Shown piece after piece: positions 42,757-53,361 of a stretch of 64,000 bases of DNA. The notes under the pieces were generated by a model that saw only the letters and a program-made list of their open reading frames with translations, had not been told where the DNA came from and did not search any database. The position numbers were made by a program, and so were the translations under genes. Position 1 is the stretch's first letter, and each line of letters begins with the position of its first letter. The DNA lies in NCBI RefSeq assembly GCF_000372425.1, contig NZ_AQVD01000001.1:372001-436000 (forward strand), in the 5' to 3' direction. This DNA is from Streptococcus ferus DSM 20646 (GTDB lineage: Bacteria; Bacillota; Bacilli; Lactobacillales; Streptococcaceae).

Positions 42757-43374
42757 ATGAGACAAGAACACGCGAAAAAGACAATGTATTACGCTGAGAA
42801 TCCAGAGAGTCAGCACGATTTCAAAGAAATTAGAGCCACCCTTTTAGGGGAGTTTTTTCGCTTTGCAACAGATTCCGGCGTTTTTAGCAAAAATAGAATT
42901 GATTACGGAAGTCAGGTCCTTTTAGACAGCCTAGACTTTCAGGCGGGGGACAGTCTATTAGATCTTGGCTGTGGTTACGGACCGCTTGGCATTGCCCTAG
43001 CCAAAGTTCAGAAGGTGGAGGCCCTTTTGGTTGACATCAATGAGAGGGCGCTAGATTTGGCAAGGCAAAATGCTGTCAAAAATCAAACAGAGGTTACTGT
43101 TTTGCAGTCCTATCTTTATGATCAGGTAGAGGTTCGCTTTGACCACATCATTAGCAATCCCCCTATCCGTGCCGGTAAGGACATTGTTCACCGAATTATT
43201 GAAGAAGCACCGCGTTACTTAAAGGCAGGTGGTGATTTAACAATTGTGATTCAAAAAAAACAAGGCGCTCCCAGCGCCAAAAAGAAGATGGAAGCCATCT
43301 TTGGCAATGTGGAAACTTTAAAGAAAGACAAGGGCTATTATGTCCTTAGAAGTGAAAAAAATGAGAGCAGTTGA
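42757..43374 (+). CDS. Class I SAM-dependent methyltransferase, RsmC-like
   Basis: A 205-residue methyltransferase. LLDLGCGYGPLGIALAK (about 67-83) binds SAM, and the catalytic-type ISNPPIR (about 130-136) fits the N-specific, RsmC-like group that methylates guanine in rRNA. Streptococcal homologues start close to the MYYAENPES segment, so the first nine residues may be untranslated; the ATG at 42784 is the alternative. Neither start has a Shine-Dalgarno sequence. The end overlaps pdp by 14 bases. Confidence 0.85.
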   Translation: MRQEHAKKTMYYAENPESQHDFKEIRATLLGEFFRFATDSGVFSKNRIDYGSQVLLDSLDFQAGDSLLDLGCGYGPLGIALAKVQKVEALLVDINERALDLARQNAVKNQTEVTVLQSYLYDQVEVRFDHIISNPPIRAGKDIVHRIIEEAPRYLKAGGDLTIVIQKKQGAPSAKKKMEAIFGNVETLKKDKGYYVLRSEKNESS

Positions 43375-44638
43375 TTTAATCCAAAAGAAACGTGATGGTT
43401 TAACATTATCAACTCAGGAAATTAACTGGTTGATCGAAGGCTATGCTAAGGGAACGGTACCGGATTACCAAATGTCTGCCTTGGCCATGGCCATCTATTT
43501 TAAGGGGATGTCTACCCAAGAAACCCACGATCTGACGATGGCTATGGTAGCATCAGGTGATCAGATTGATTTGTCCCCTATCCAAGGTATCAAGACAGAT
43601 AAACACTCCACAGGCGGCGTCGGGGATAAGGTGACTCTTATCCTAGTTCCGCTGGTTGCGAGTTTTGGTGTACCTGTTGCAAAAATGAGTGGCCGAGGGT
43701 TGGGACATACCGGAGGAACCTTAGATAAGCTAGAGTCTATTAAGGGGTATCAGATTGAACGCCGTCAGGCTGATTTTATCAAACAGGTTCAGGAAATTGG
43801 TCTTTCAGTGATTGGTCAGTCAGACAATTTGGTAAAGGCAGATAAACTCCTTTACGCCTTACGTGATGTTACAGCTACCGTTGACATCATTCCGCTTATT
43901 GCTAGTTCAGTCATGAGCAAGAAAATTGCTGCTGGGGCGGATCGTATTTTACTGGATGTTACAGTTGGCGACGGTGCCTTTATGAAAACTTTGGATGATG
44001 CTGAGAAATTGTCACGGACTATGGTTGCTTTGGGAAGAGAAGTGGATCGTCAGACCATAGCTGTTATGACTAATATGAGCCAGCCTCTAGGTCAGGCTAT
44101 CGGAAACCGTCTGGAGGTTCTGGAAGCTGTTCAGATTATGCAGGGGCAGGGCCGTCAAGATATCACGGACTTTATTTGCGAGCTTGCTCAGATAATGCTT
44201 GAATTAGCAGATGTTGAGAAGAGTATTAAAGAGATTCATGAACACTTGGTTAATGGTCAAGCACTTCAGAAATTTGAAGAAATGGTTGCTTACCAAGGCG
44301 GTGACATAGAGGATATTTATCGCCCTTCCTCAGCTCAATTTGTGACGGACATTTACGCAGAAACTTCTGGTTATATTGCAGAACTGCCAGCTTTGGAGTT
44401 TGGTCTTTTTGCGATGCGGCTAGGTGCAGGAAGAGCTGTCAAGACAGATGCTTTAGATTATGAAACAGGGATTGTTTTTGCTAAAAAAGTCGGTGACTCT
44501 ATTGCAGCCGGAGAGCTTGTGGCGCAAGTCTATTCCAACCAAATTTTATCAGAAAAGATGATTACAGATTTCAAAAAAAATGTTAAAATAAGTAAGGAAC
44601 AAATGAGACAAAATGAGATATTAAAGATTATTCGATAG
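43361..44638 (+). CDS. pdp: Pyrimidine-nucleoside phosphorylase
   Basis: A 425-residue enzyme splitting uridine and thymidine with phosphate into base and (deoxy)ribose-1-phosphate. KTDKHSTGGVGDKVTLILVP (about 79-98) is the thymidine/pyrimidine phosphorylase signature; KMSGRGLGHTGGTLDKLESI (in part) follows. The start MRAVDLIQKKRDG matches the family, so the earlier in-frame ATG at 43340 is rejected. It overlaps the methyltransferase gene. Confidence 0.95.
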   Translation: MRAVDLIQKKRDGLTLSTQEINWLIEGYAKGTVPDYQMSALAMAIYFKGMSTQETHDLTMAMVASGDQIDLSPIQGIKTDKHSTGGVGDKVTLILVPLVASFGVPVAKMSGRGLGHTGGTLDKLESIKGYQIERRQADFIKQVQEIGLSVIGQSDNLVKADKLLYALRDVTATVDIIPLIASSVMSKKIAAGADRILLDVTVGDGAFMKTLDDAEKLSRTMVALGREVDRQTIAVMTNMSQPLGQAIGNRLEVLEAVQIMQGQGRQDITDFICELAQIMLELADVEKSIKEIHEHLVNGQALQKFEEMVAYQGGDIEDIYRPSSAQFVTDIYAETSGYIAELPALEFGLFAMRLGAGRAVKTDALDYETGIVFAKKVGDSIAAGELVAQVYSNQILSEKMITDFKKNVKISKEQMRQNEILKIIR

Positions 44639-44653
44639 GGAGGAAAAAACATT

Positions 44654-45316
44654 TTGGAACTTAATCAATATATTGACCATACCCTTTTAAAAGCGGACAG
44701 CACTCAATCGCAGATAGACACCATCTTAGCAGAAGCTAAAAAATATCACTTTGCCAGTGTCTGTCTCAATCCAACTTGGGTCAGCTATGCTGCTGATGCT
44801 CTAAAAGATTCGGATGTCAAGGTTTGTACAGTTATTGGCTTTCCTTTAGGGGCTAATACAAGCGCTGTCAAAGCCTTTGAAACAAAAAATGCCGTTGAAA
44901 ATGGCGCGGATGAAGTTGATATGGTTATCAATATTGGCCGTGCAAAAGACGGAGATTTCGCTTATGTGGAAGAAGACGTTAAGGCAGTTGTCGAAGCCAG
45001 CGGTGATAAGTTGGTGAAGGTCATTATCGAGGCCTGTCTTTTGACAGATGACGAAAAAGTTAAAGCTTGTCTGGCCGCTAAAGCGGCTGGAGCTGATTTT
45101 GTGAAAACCTCCACTGGTTTTTCAACGGGCGGTGCAACAGTCGAAGATGTTCGTTTGATGCGTCAGACGGTTGGTCCAGATATGGGAGTGAAAGCTGCTG
45201 GCGGTGCTCGCTCTTTGGCGGATGCCCAAGCTTTCATTGAAGCTGGCGCAAGCCGAATCGGAACCTCTGCAGGAATAGCCATTATTAAAGGTCTCCTTGT
45301 TGAAACCGATTATTAG
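44654..45316 (+). CDS. deoC: Deoxyribose-phosphate aldolase
   Basis: A 220-residue TIM-barrel aldolase cleaving deoxyribose-5-phosphate into glyceraldehyde-3-phosphate and acetaldehyde. [11 protein letters not shown] opens the protein; the Schiff-base Lys is in [17 protein letters not shown] (about 145-161); the second conserved Lys is in [11 protein letters not shown]. The start is a TTG at 44654 after GGGAGGA. No phosphopentomutase gene lies within the operon here. Confidence 0.96.
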   Translation: MELNQYIDHTLLKADSTQSQIDTILAEAKKYHFASVCLNPTWVSYAADALKDSDVKVCTVIGFPLGANTSAVKAFETKNAVENGADEVDMVINIGRAKDGDFAYVEEDVKAVVEASGDKLVKVIIEACLLTDDEKVKACLAAKAAGADFVKTSTGFSTGGATVEDVRLMRQTVGPDMGVKAAGGARSLADAQAFIEAGASRIGTSAGIAIIKGLLVETDY

Positions 45317-45320
45317 ATAA

Positions 45321-45725
<405 letters not shown>

Positions 45726-45813
45726 TTCATGTTGGATATTAGGTCACTTGACTTAATTGGGTTGTTCGCAACACTTGTTGCACTATCATATTTTTTTAGG
45801 AGGGTTCATTTTT

Positions 45814-46863
45814 ATGAACAAGAAAATTGTTGGTTTAGGTTTAGCTTCGGTCGCTCTTCTTGGGCTTGCTGCTTGTGGAAATCGTGCGTCGCGCACAGAC
45901 GGTAAAGCTAAAACGGATTTGAAGGTTGCGATGGTGACGGACGTTGGTGGTGTTGATGATAAATCATTTAACCAGTCAGCTTGGGAAGGCCTTCAGGCGT
46001 GGGGTAAAGAGAATAACCTCAGCAAAGGTAATGGCTACGATTACTTCCAATCAAGCAGTGAATCAGATTACACCAACAACCTTGATACAGCTATCTCAAG
46101 TGGTTACAAACTGGTTTTTGGTATCGGTTATGCCCTTCATGATGCTATTGAGAAAACAGCAGGCAACAATGCTGACACCAATTTCGTTATTATTGACGAT
46201 GTGATTGAAGGAAAAGACAATGTTGCTAGTGTCACCTTTGCTGATAACGAAGCTGCTTATCTTGCTGGAGTGGCAGCCGCTAAAACAACTAAAACGAAAA
46301 AAGTTGGTTTTGTCGGTGGTGTAAAATCTGACGTTATCACTCGTTTTGAAAAAGGGTTTGAAGCTGGTGTTAAATCCGTAGATGATTCTATTCAAATTCA
46401 AGTGGACTACGCAGGTTCATTTGGTGATGCCGCTAAAGGTAAGACCATTGCTGCAGCACAATATGCTGGCGGTGCGGATGTTGTCTACCAAGCAGCAGGA
46501 GGAACTGGTGCTGGCGTCTTCAGTGAAGCTAAAGCAAGAAATGAGAAGAAAAAAGAAAGCGAAAAAGTTTGGGTTATCGGTGTTGACCGTGATCAAAAAG
46601 AAGAAGGTAAATATACTTCCAAAGATGGTAAATCTTCAAACTTTGTACTTGCTTCAACGATCAAAGAAGTTGGTTCAGCCCTTAAAGAAATCGCCAATGA
46701 GACTAAAGATGGTAAATTCCCTGGAGGAAAAACAACGACCTTTGGTCTAAAAGACGGCGGTGTTGAAATTGCTGAAACGAATCTTTCTAGCGATGCCAAG
46801 AAAGCTGTTAAAGATGCCAAAGACAAAATTATTGCTGGGGACATCACCGTTCCTGCAAACTAA
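45814..46863 (+). CDS. bmpA: BMP family nucleoside-binding lipoprotein
   Basis: A 349-residue lipoprotein with lipobox Cys21 (LAAC). MVTDVGGVDDKSFNQSAWEGL is the Bmp/PnrA signature (shown in part as residues about 39-59); VIGVDRDQKEEGKY and TFGLKDGGVEIAETN also fit. It delivers nucleosides to NupA-NupB-NupC. The ATG at 45814 has TTAGGAGGG; an earlier in-frame ATG would put cytosolic sequence before the signal peptide. A terminator between bmpA and nupA should keep the binding protein in excess. Confidence 0.95.
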   Translation: MNKKIVGLGLASVALLGLAACGNRASRTDGKAKTDLKVAMVTDVGGVDDKSFNQSAWEGLQAWGKENNLSKGNGYDYFQSSSESDYTNNLDTAISSGYKLVFGIGYALHDAIEKTAGNNADTNFVIIDDVIEGKDNVASVTFADNEAAYLAGVAAAKTTKTKKVGFVGGVKSDVITRFEKGFEAGVKSVDDSIQIQVDYAGSFGDAAKGKTIAAAQYAGGADVVYQAAGGTGAGVFSEAKARNEKKKESEKVWVIGVDRDQKEEGKYTSKDGKSSNFVLASTIKEVGSALKEIANETKDGKFPGGKTTTFGLKDGGVEIAETNLSSDAKKAVKDAKDKIIAGDITVPAN

Positions 46864-46868
46864 GAAGG

Positions 46869-46897
46869 AAAGCGACCTAGGTCGGTCGCTTTTTTTC
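46869..46897 (+). terminator. Intra-operon terminator after bmpA
   Basis: AAAGCGACC (46869-46877) and GGTCGCTTT (46884-46892) around TAGGTC, then T residues. Confidence 0.88.
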
Positions 46898-46904
46898 AAC
46901 TGAG

Positions 46905-46959
46905 ATTTTATATCTCAGCAGAGCCTGCTTAAAAAGTAGGTTTTGCTGAAATATAAAAT
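46905..46959 (+). repeat. Long imperfect hairpin in the bmpA-nupA leader
   Basis: The arms 46905-46930 and 46934-46959 can pair over about 25 bases with a few mismatches. A rival small palindrome, TGAGAT (46901-46906) with ATCTCA, would exclude part of it. It ends 20 bases before nupA. Confidence 0.65.
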
Positions 46960-46979
46960 TTTCTGAAAGGAAGTTAACT

Positions 46980-48512
46980 ATGGCACAACATGTCATTGAA
47001 ATGAGAGAAATCACTAAAAAATTTGGTGATTTTGTGGCTAATGATCACATCAATCTCAATCTTCGCAAGGGGGAGATTCATGCCCTGCTAGGTGAAAATG
47101 GTGCAGGTAAGTCCACTCTGATGAATATGCTGGCGGGTCTTTTAGAGCCAACAAGCGGAGAGATTGCCATCAATGGACAGACTGTTACCATTGATTCTCC
47201 TTCCAAGTCTAGTCAATTAGGAATTGGAATGGTTCACCAACACTTCATGCTGGTGGAGGCTTTTACTGTTACTGAAAATATTATTCTGGGGAATGAAACC
47301 CTTAACAAGGGCATCCTTGACCTTAAAAAAGCCAGTCAGGAGATCAAAAAACTTTCAGAAAAATACGGTCTGTCTGTCGAACCAAATGCGAAGGTAGCTG
47401 ATATTTCAGTTGGGGCACAGCAGCGTGTTGAAATCTTAAAAACCCTTTACCGCGGTGCAGATATTTTGATTTTTGATGAACCGACAGCAGTTTTAACGCC
47501 TTCAGAAATTAAAGAACTCATGTCAATCATGAAAAACTTAGTTAAAGAGGGTAAATCTATCATCTTAATCACCCACAAATTGGATGAAATTCGAGCTGTT
47601 GCCGACCGCGTGACGGTCATTCGCCGAGGAAAGAGTATTGAAACGGTTAATGTGGCGGGAGCTACCTCCAAAGAGCTGGCAGAAATGATGGTGGGGCGTT
47701 CGGTTTCCTTTACAACAGAAAAAGAACCTTCTATTCCTAAAGAAACCATCCTTTCAATTCAAGATTTAGTGGTTGATGAAAACCGCGGCGTTCCGGCAGT
47801 AAAGCGTCTGTCTCTTGAAGTGAGAGGCGGTGAAATCGTCGGTATTGCCGGAATTGATGGAAATGGTCAGAGTGAACTGATTCAGGCTATAACGGGCCTG
47901 CGAAAGGTTAAATCTGGTACCATCAGCATTAAAGGCCAGGATGTTACCAAGCTATCATCTCGAAAAATTACAGAGCTTAGTGTTGCCCATGTGCCTGAGG
48001 ACCGCCATCGGGATGGTTTGATTTTAGAGATGACAGTAGCTGAGAATATCGCTTTGCAGACCTACTATAAGGCTCCCTTAAGTAGCCATGGCATTCTAGA
48101 TTATAATAAAATCAATGAATATGGCCGTCAGTTAATGGCAGAATTTGACGTCCGTGGAGCGAGTGAATTAATTCCTGCCAAAGGCCTGTCAGGAGGAAAT
48201 CAGCAAAAAGCAATTATTGCGCGTGAAGTTAATCGTAATCCTGATTTATTGATTGTCAGTCAGCCGACACGGGGACTCGATGTGGGAGCTATTGAATATA
48301 TTCATAAGCGCCTGATTGAGGAGCGTGATAAGGGCAAGGCTGTTTTGGTCGTCAGCTTTGAACTGGATGAGATTTTAAACCTGTCTGATCGAATTGCTGT
48401 TATTCATGACGGTCAGATTCAGGGGATTGTCCAGCCTGAAGAAACCAACAAGCAAGAGTTAGGTGTTTTAATGGCTGGTGGATCTATTGAGAAGGAGGGA
48501 GTTCATGTCTAA
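46980..48512 (+). CDS. nupA: Nucleoside ABC transporter ATP-binding protein NupA
   Basis: A 510-residue fusion of two nucleotide-binding domains. The first has Walker A GENGAGKST (about 38-46) and Walker B ILIFDEP. The second has GIDGNGQSELIQAI, where Walker A lacks the GK(S/T) core, and the signature LSGGNQQKAIIAREV, as is normal for the RbsA/YufO type. It energises NupB-NupC. It starts after AAAGGAAG and overlaps nupB by 8 bases. Confidence 0.95.
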   Translation: MAQHVIEMREITKKFGDFVANDHINLNLRKGEIHALLGENGAGKSTLMNMLAGLLEPTSGEIAINGQTVTIDSPSKSSQLGIGMVHQHFMLVEAFTVTENIILGNETLNKGILDLKKASQEIKKLSEKYGLSVEPNAKVADISVGAQQRVEILKTLYRGADILIFDEPTAVLTPSEIKELMSIMKNLVKEGKSIILITHKLDEIRAVADRVTVIRRGKSIETVNVAGATSKELAEMMVGRSVSFTTEKEPSIPKETILSIQDLVVDENRGVPAVKRLSLEVRGGEIVGIAGIDGNGQSELIQAITGLRKVKSGTISIKGQDVTKLSSRKITELSVAHVPEDRHRDGLILEMTVAENIALQTYYKAPLSSHGILDYNKINEYGRQLMAEFDVRGASELIPAKGLSGGNQQKAIIAREVNRNPDLLIVSQPTRGLDVGAIEYIHKRLIEERDKGKAVLVVSFELDEILNLSDRIAVIHDGQIQGIVQPEETNKQELGVLMAGGSIEKEGVHV

Positions 48513-49572
48513 GAAAACCCAACAAATAGCAGTTCCTCTGATTTCAGTGGTATTGGGGCTGCTTCTTGGAGCGCTCATTATGCTCCTCTTTGGCTATGAC
48601 CCTATTTGGGGCTACGAAGGCCTTTTCCAAACAGCATTTGGGAGTGTTAAGAATATTGGCGAAATTTTCCGCGCTATGAGCCCCCTTATCTTAATCGCCT
48701 TAGGTTTTTCCATAGCCAGTCGTGCTGGATTTTTCAATATCGGATTACCAGGTCAGGCTTATGCCGGTTGGATTGCGGCAGGATGGTTTGCTTTGTCTCA
48801 TCCCGAGATGCCTCGCCCGCTGATGATTGCTTCGACCATCCTTATCGCAGCAATAGCAGGAGGTTTGGTTGGGGCCATTCCAGGTCTTTTGCGTGCCTAT
48901 TTGGGAACAAGTGAAGTCATTGTTACCATTATGATGAACTATATCGTATTGTACGTAGGTAATAATATTATTCAAAATGTTTTCTCTAAATCAATCATGA
49001 GGACATCAGATTCCAGTATCTATGTGAGTTCAAATGCCTCTTATCAGGCGGAGTGGCTTAAAGCCCTAACCGATAATTCACGGATGAACATCGGTTTCTT
49101 CATTGCTCTTGTGGCGATTCTTCTTGTTTGGTACCTGCTCAATAAAACAACTCTTGGATTTGAAATTCGAGCGGTTGGTTTAAACCCTAATGCCAGTGAA
49201 TACGCCGGTATGTCTGCCAAACGAACAATTGTTCTTTCTATGATTCTGTCAGGAGCACTAGCAGGTTTAGGAGGAGTTGTTGAGGGGCTGGGAACTTTTG
49301 AAAATGTTTATGTCCAGACAAGTTCTCTGGCTATTGGGTTTGACGGGATGGCTGTCAGCCTGTTAGCCACAAATTCACCGATAGGTATTCTGTTTGCAGC
49401 TTTCCTCTTTGGTGTCTTAAGTGTAGGGGCGCCTGGTATGAATGCTGCAACTATCCCACCTGAACTCATCAAGGTGGTAACGGCACTTATCATCTTCTTT
49501 GTCGGAAGTCATTATGTTATTGACCGTTATATTAAGCCAAGAAAAGAAGCGAAAGGAGGTGCTGCAAAATGA
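48505..49572 (+). CDS. nupB: Nucleoside ABC transporter permease NupB
   Basis: A 355-residue permease of the BPD_transp_2 type with about 8-10 membrane segments. GFSIASRAGFFNIGLPGQAY and RAVGLNPNASEYAGMSAKR are typical of YufP/NupB. The ATG at 48505 follows GGAGGGAG within the end of nupA; a GTG/ATG further upstream in the frame is rejected. It overlaps nupC by 4 bases. Confidence 0.94.
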   Translation: MSKKTQQIAVPLISVVLGLLLGALIMLLFGYDPIWGYEGLFQTAFGSVKNIGEIFRAMSPLILIALGFSIASRAGFFNIGLPGQAYAGWIAAGWFALSHPEMPRPLMIASTILIAAIAGGLVGAIPGLLRAYLGTSEVIVTIMMNYIVLYVGNNIIQNVFSKSIMRTSDSSIYVSSNASYQAEWLKALTDNSRMNIGFFIALVAILLVWYLLNKTTLGFEIRAVGLNPNASEYAGMSAKRTIVLSMILSGALAGLGGVVEGLGTFENVYVQTSSLAIGFDGMAVSLLATNSPIGILFAAFLFGVLSVGAPGMNAATIPPELIKVVTALIIFFVGSHYVIDRYIKPRKEAKGGAAK

Positions 49573-50525
49573 GTTTAGAAAGTATTTTCGCGCTTTTAGT
49601 CTCTTCCATGTTAGTTTACGCTGCCCCTCTGATCTTTACGAGTATTGGCGGTGTTTTCTCAGAGCGTTCAGGGGTTGTCAATGTCGGCCTTGAAGGAATC
49701 ATGGTTATGGGGGCTTTTGCAGGTATTGTCTTTAACCTAGAATTTGCAGATGTTTTTGGCAAGTCAACACCTTGGGTTGCTATTATCGCAGGGGGTGTGG
49801 TCGGTTTGATTTTCTCACTGATTCATGCTTTAGCGACAATCAATTTTCGTGCAGATCATATTGTATCAGGGACAGTACTTAATCTTCTGGCACCTGCCTT
49901 AGCTGTCTTTCTCTGTAAAGCTATATACGGTAAAGGTCAGACAGATAATATCCAGCAGTCTTTTGGTAAATTTGATTTTCCGATTTTAGCAGATATTCCG
50001 ATTATTGGCCCAATTTTCTTCAGTGGAACAAGCTCTATTGCCTATCTTGCGGTATTGTTCTCATTTGTGGCTTGGTTTATTTTAAATAAGACAAGATTTG
50101 GTCTGCGTTTAAGATCTGTTGGTGAACATCCTCAAGCAGCTGATACACTGGGGATCAATGTTTATCTGATGAAATATTTTGGTGTGATGATTTCAGGTTT
50201 CCTTGGTGGTATTGGCGGAGCTGTCTATGCTCAGTCAATCTCAGTTAACTTTGCGGCCAGCACAATTTTGGGACCAGGCTTCATTGCTCTAGCCGCTATG
50301 ATTTTTGGTAAATGGAATCCAATTGGTGCCATGTTATCTAGTCTTTTCTTTGGTTTGTCTCAGAGTTTGGCCGTTATTGGCAATCAGCTCCCTGTCTTGT
50401 CAAAAATTCCGACCGTTTATCTCCAGATTGCACCTTACGTCCTAACCATAGTGGTATTGGCTGCTTTCTTTGGACAGTCTGTTGCACCAAAAGCAGACGG
50501 GGTCAACTATATTAAGTCAAAATAA
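49569..50525 (+). CDS. nupC: Nucleoside ABC transporter permease NupC
   Basis: A 318-residue permease of the same superfamily as NupB, with about 8-9 membrane segments. RSGVVNVGLEGIMVMGAFAG and RLRSVGEHPQAADTLGINV identify YufQ/NupC. It is coupled to nupB through an ATGA overlap and ends the operon. A separate concentrative nucleoside transporter is also called NupC in other bacteria; this is the ABC permease. Confidence 0.94.
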   Translation: MSLESIFALLVSSMLVYAAPLIFTSIGGVFSERSGVVNVGLEGIMVMGAFAGIVFNLEFADVFGKSTPWVAIIAGGVVGLIFSLIHALATINFRADHIVSGTVLNLLAPALAVFLCKAIYGKGQTDNIQQSFGKFDFPILADIPIIGPIFFSGTSSIAYLAVLFSFVAWFILNKTRFGLRLRSVGEHPQAADTLGINVYLMKYFGVMISGFLGGIGGAVYAQSISVNFAASTILGPGFIALAAMIFGKWNPIGAMLSSLFFGLSQSLAVIGNQLPVLSKIPTVYLQIAPYVLTIVVLAAFFGQSVAPKADGVNYIKSK

Positions 50526-50555
50526 TCATCGAGAGATATTTTCAGATTATTGAAT

Positions 50556-50590
50556 AAAATAAGCGGCTTAAGAGCTGCTTATTTTTATTT
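50556..50590 (+). terminator. Terminator of the nucleoside salvage operon
   Basis: AAATAAGCGGCT and AGCTGCTTATTT (50557-50584) with one G-U pair and loop TAAG, then TTATTTTG. Confidence 0.85.
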
Positions 50591-50643
50591 TGACAGGCAT
50601 TCTAACGCTTTTAGACTTTCTTGTGCAGCAATGAGCAAATTCC

Positions 50644-50672
50644 TTGGAAGCGTTTTATTCCTGTGATATACT
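50644..50672 (+). promoter_or_regulatory. nox promoter overlapped by a possible cre site
   Basis: TTGGAA (50644-50649), 17 bases, TATACT (50667-50672) with an extended TGA. TTGGAAGCGTTTTAT (50644-50658) matches the CcpA cre consensus WTGNAANCGNWNNCW except at one position. Confidence 0.7.
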
Positions 50673-50716
50673 AGATAGGTAAAAATATGATTATATTGTG
50701 AAAAGAGGATTTTCTT

Positions 50717-52090
50717 ATGAGTAAAATCGTTGTTGTTGGTGCAAACCATGCAGGAACATCAAGTATCAATACCATTCTTGATAACTATGGTTCGGAAAAT
50801 GAAGTCGTGGTATTTGACCAAAACTCTAATATTTCTTTCTTAGGATGTGGGATGGCCCTTTGGATTGGACACCAGATTTCAAACGGTGATGGTCTTTTCT
50901 ATGCTAACAAAGAGCTTCTTGAATCAAAAGGTGCTAAAGTCTACATGAATGCACCTGTTCAATCAATTGACTATGATGCGAAAACAGTTACGGCCTTAGT
51001 TGATGGACAAGAGCGTACAGAGTCTTACGACAAACTCATTTTAGCAACTGGTTCACAGCCTATTTTACCTCCGATTGAAGGGGCAGCTATTAAAGAAGGT
51101 AGTCTTGAATTTGAAGCAACTCTCAAAAATCTTCAATTTGTTAAGCTTTTCCAAAATGCTCAGCAGGTTATTGATAAATTAGAAGATCAAAATGAAGACA
51201 TCAAGAAAGTGGCTGTCGTAGGGGCTGGTTATATCGGTGTTGAGCTGGCAGAAGCCTTCAAACGGAACGGTCGGGAAGTTGTCTTGATTGACGTGGTCGA
51301 TACCTGTCTTGCTGGCTATTATGATCGTGATCTTTCAGACATGATGAGCAAGCAAATGGCAGACAATGGTATTGAACTTGCTTTTGGTGAAACGGTCAAA
51401 GCAATCGAAGGTGATGGCAAGGTTGAACGCATCGTCACAGATAAAACGAGCCGTGATGTTGACATGGTTGTGTTGGCTGTTGGTTTCCGTCCTAATACCA
51501 GCCTCGGAGCAGGTAAGCTGGAAACTTTCCGTAATGGTGCCTTCCTAGTCAATAAAAAACAAGAGACCAGTCTTCCTGATGTGTATGCTGTTGGTGATTG
51601 TGCAACGGTTTATGACAATGCCATCAATGATACCAATTATATCGCTCTGGCGTCTAATGCTTTGCGCTCTGGAATGGTTGCGGGTCATAATGCAGCGGGT
51701 CATGACATCGAGTCACTGGGTGTTCAGGGTTCTAACGGAATCTCCATCTTTGGGTTGAACATGGTATCAACTGGTCTGACTGAAGAAAAAGCAAAACGCT
51801 TTGGTTTCAATCCTGTAACAGCAGAGATTACGGATCAGCAAAAAGCTGCCTTTATGGAGCATGGTAACTATGATGTTACTCTGAAAATTGTTTATGATAA
51901 AGATTCACGGGAAGTTCTTGGAGCTCAAATGGCATCGTTGGGTGATATTTCAATGGCTATCCACATGTTCTCATTGGCAATTCAAGAACATATCACCATT
52001 GATCGTCTTGCTTTGCTTGATCTCTTCTTCTTACCGCATTTCAACCAACCGCTAAGTTATATTGCTAAAGCAGCCATCGCTGCAAAATAA
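50717..52090 (+). CDS. nox: H2O-forming NADH oxidase
   Basis: A 457-residue flavoprotein that reduces oxygen to water with NADH, regenerating NAD+ and detoxifying oxygen. [15 protein letters not shown] is the FAD motif; the redox Cys44 is in [27 protein letters not shown] binds [17 protein letters not shown] is the second FAD motif. A single active Cys marks the water-forming type. Competing with lactate dehydrogenase for NADH, it is encoded convergent to ldh. Confidence 0.96.
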   Translation: MSKIVVVGANHAGTSSINTILDNYGSENEVVVFDQNSNISFLGCGMALWIGHQISNGDGLFYANKELLESKGAKVYMNAPVQSIDYDAKTVTALVDGQERTESYDKLILATGSQPILPPIEGAAIKEGSLEFEATLKNLQFVKLFQNAQQVIDKLEDQNEDIKKVAVVGAGYIGVELAEAFKRNGREVVLIDVVDTCLAGYYDRDLSDMMSKQMADNGIELAFGETVKAIEGDGKVERIVTDKTSRDVDMVVLAVGFRPNTSLGAGKLETFRNGAFLVNKKQETSLPDVYAVGDCATVYDNAINDTNYIALASNALRSGMVAGHNAAGHDIESLGVQGSNGISIFGLNMVSTGLTEEKAKRFGFNPVTAEITDQQKAAFMEHGNYDVTLKIVYDKDSREVLGAQMASLGDISMAIHMFSLAIQEHITIDRLALLDLFFLPHFNQPLSYIAKAAIAAK

Positions 52091-52145
52091 CGATGATTCT
52101 AATAACTCTATAGCAAGTCACTGAAGAGTAGTCATTAGTTTATAG

Positions 52146-52182
52146 AAAACACCCACTCCTCAATAGGAGTGGGTGTTGTTTT
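52146..52182. terminator. Bidirectional terminator between nox and ldh
   Basis: A 13-bp stem, AACACCCACTCCT (52148-52160) with AGGAGTGGGTGTT (52165-52177), loop CAAT, T-rich on both strands. Confidence 0.88.
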
Positions 52183-52189
52183 GCTTATT

Positions 52190-53215
<1,026 letters not shown>

Positions 53216-53315
53216 CTATACGCCTATATTCTATCACTTTTTAATTCTGATGTCACTAGGAAATTAGGAAAGTCAATGAAAACAGACTGAAAGTGCTGAA
53301 AAAACTGGCTTTTTA

Positions 53316-53324
53316 TGGTATAAT
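53316..53324 (+). promoter_or_regulatory. Extended -10 promoter of gyrA
   Basis: TGGTATAAT (53316-53324), 38 bases before the gyrA start. No consensus -35 is present. Confidence 0.55.
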
Positions 53325-53361
53325 ATAGGGGAGTTTTAAACTAGAAAAGGGGCATTTTTTA

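Noticed and set aside
47860..47910. Loss of Walker A in the second half of NupA as a sign of decay
   Set aside because: A degenerate second site is normal in the RbsA/NupA family.
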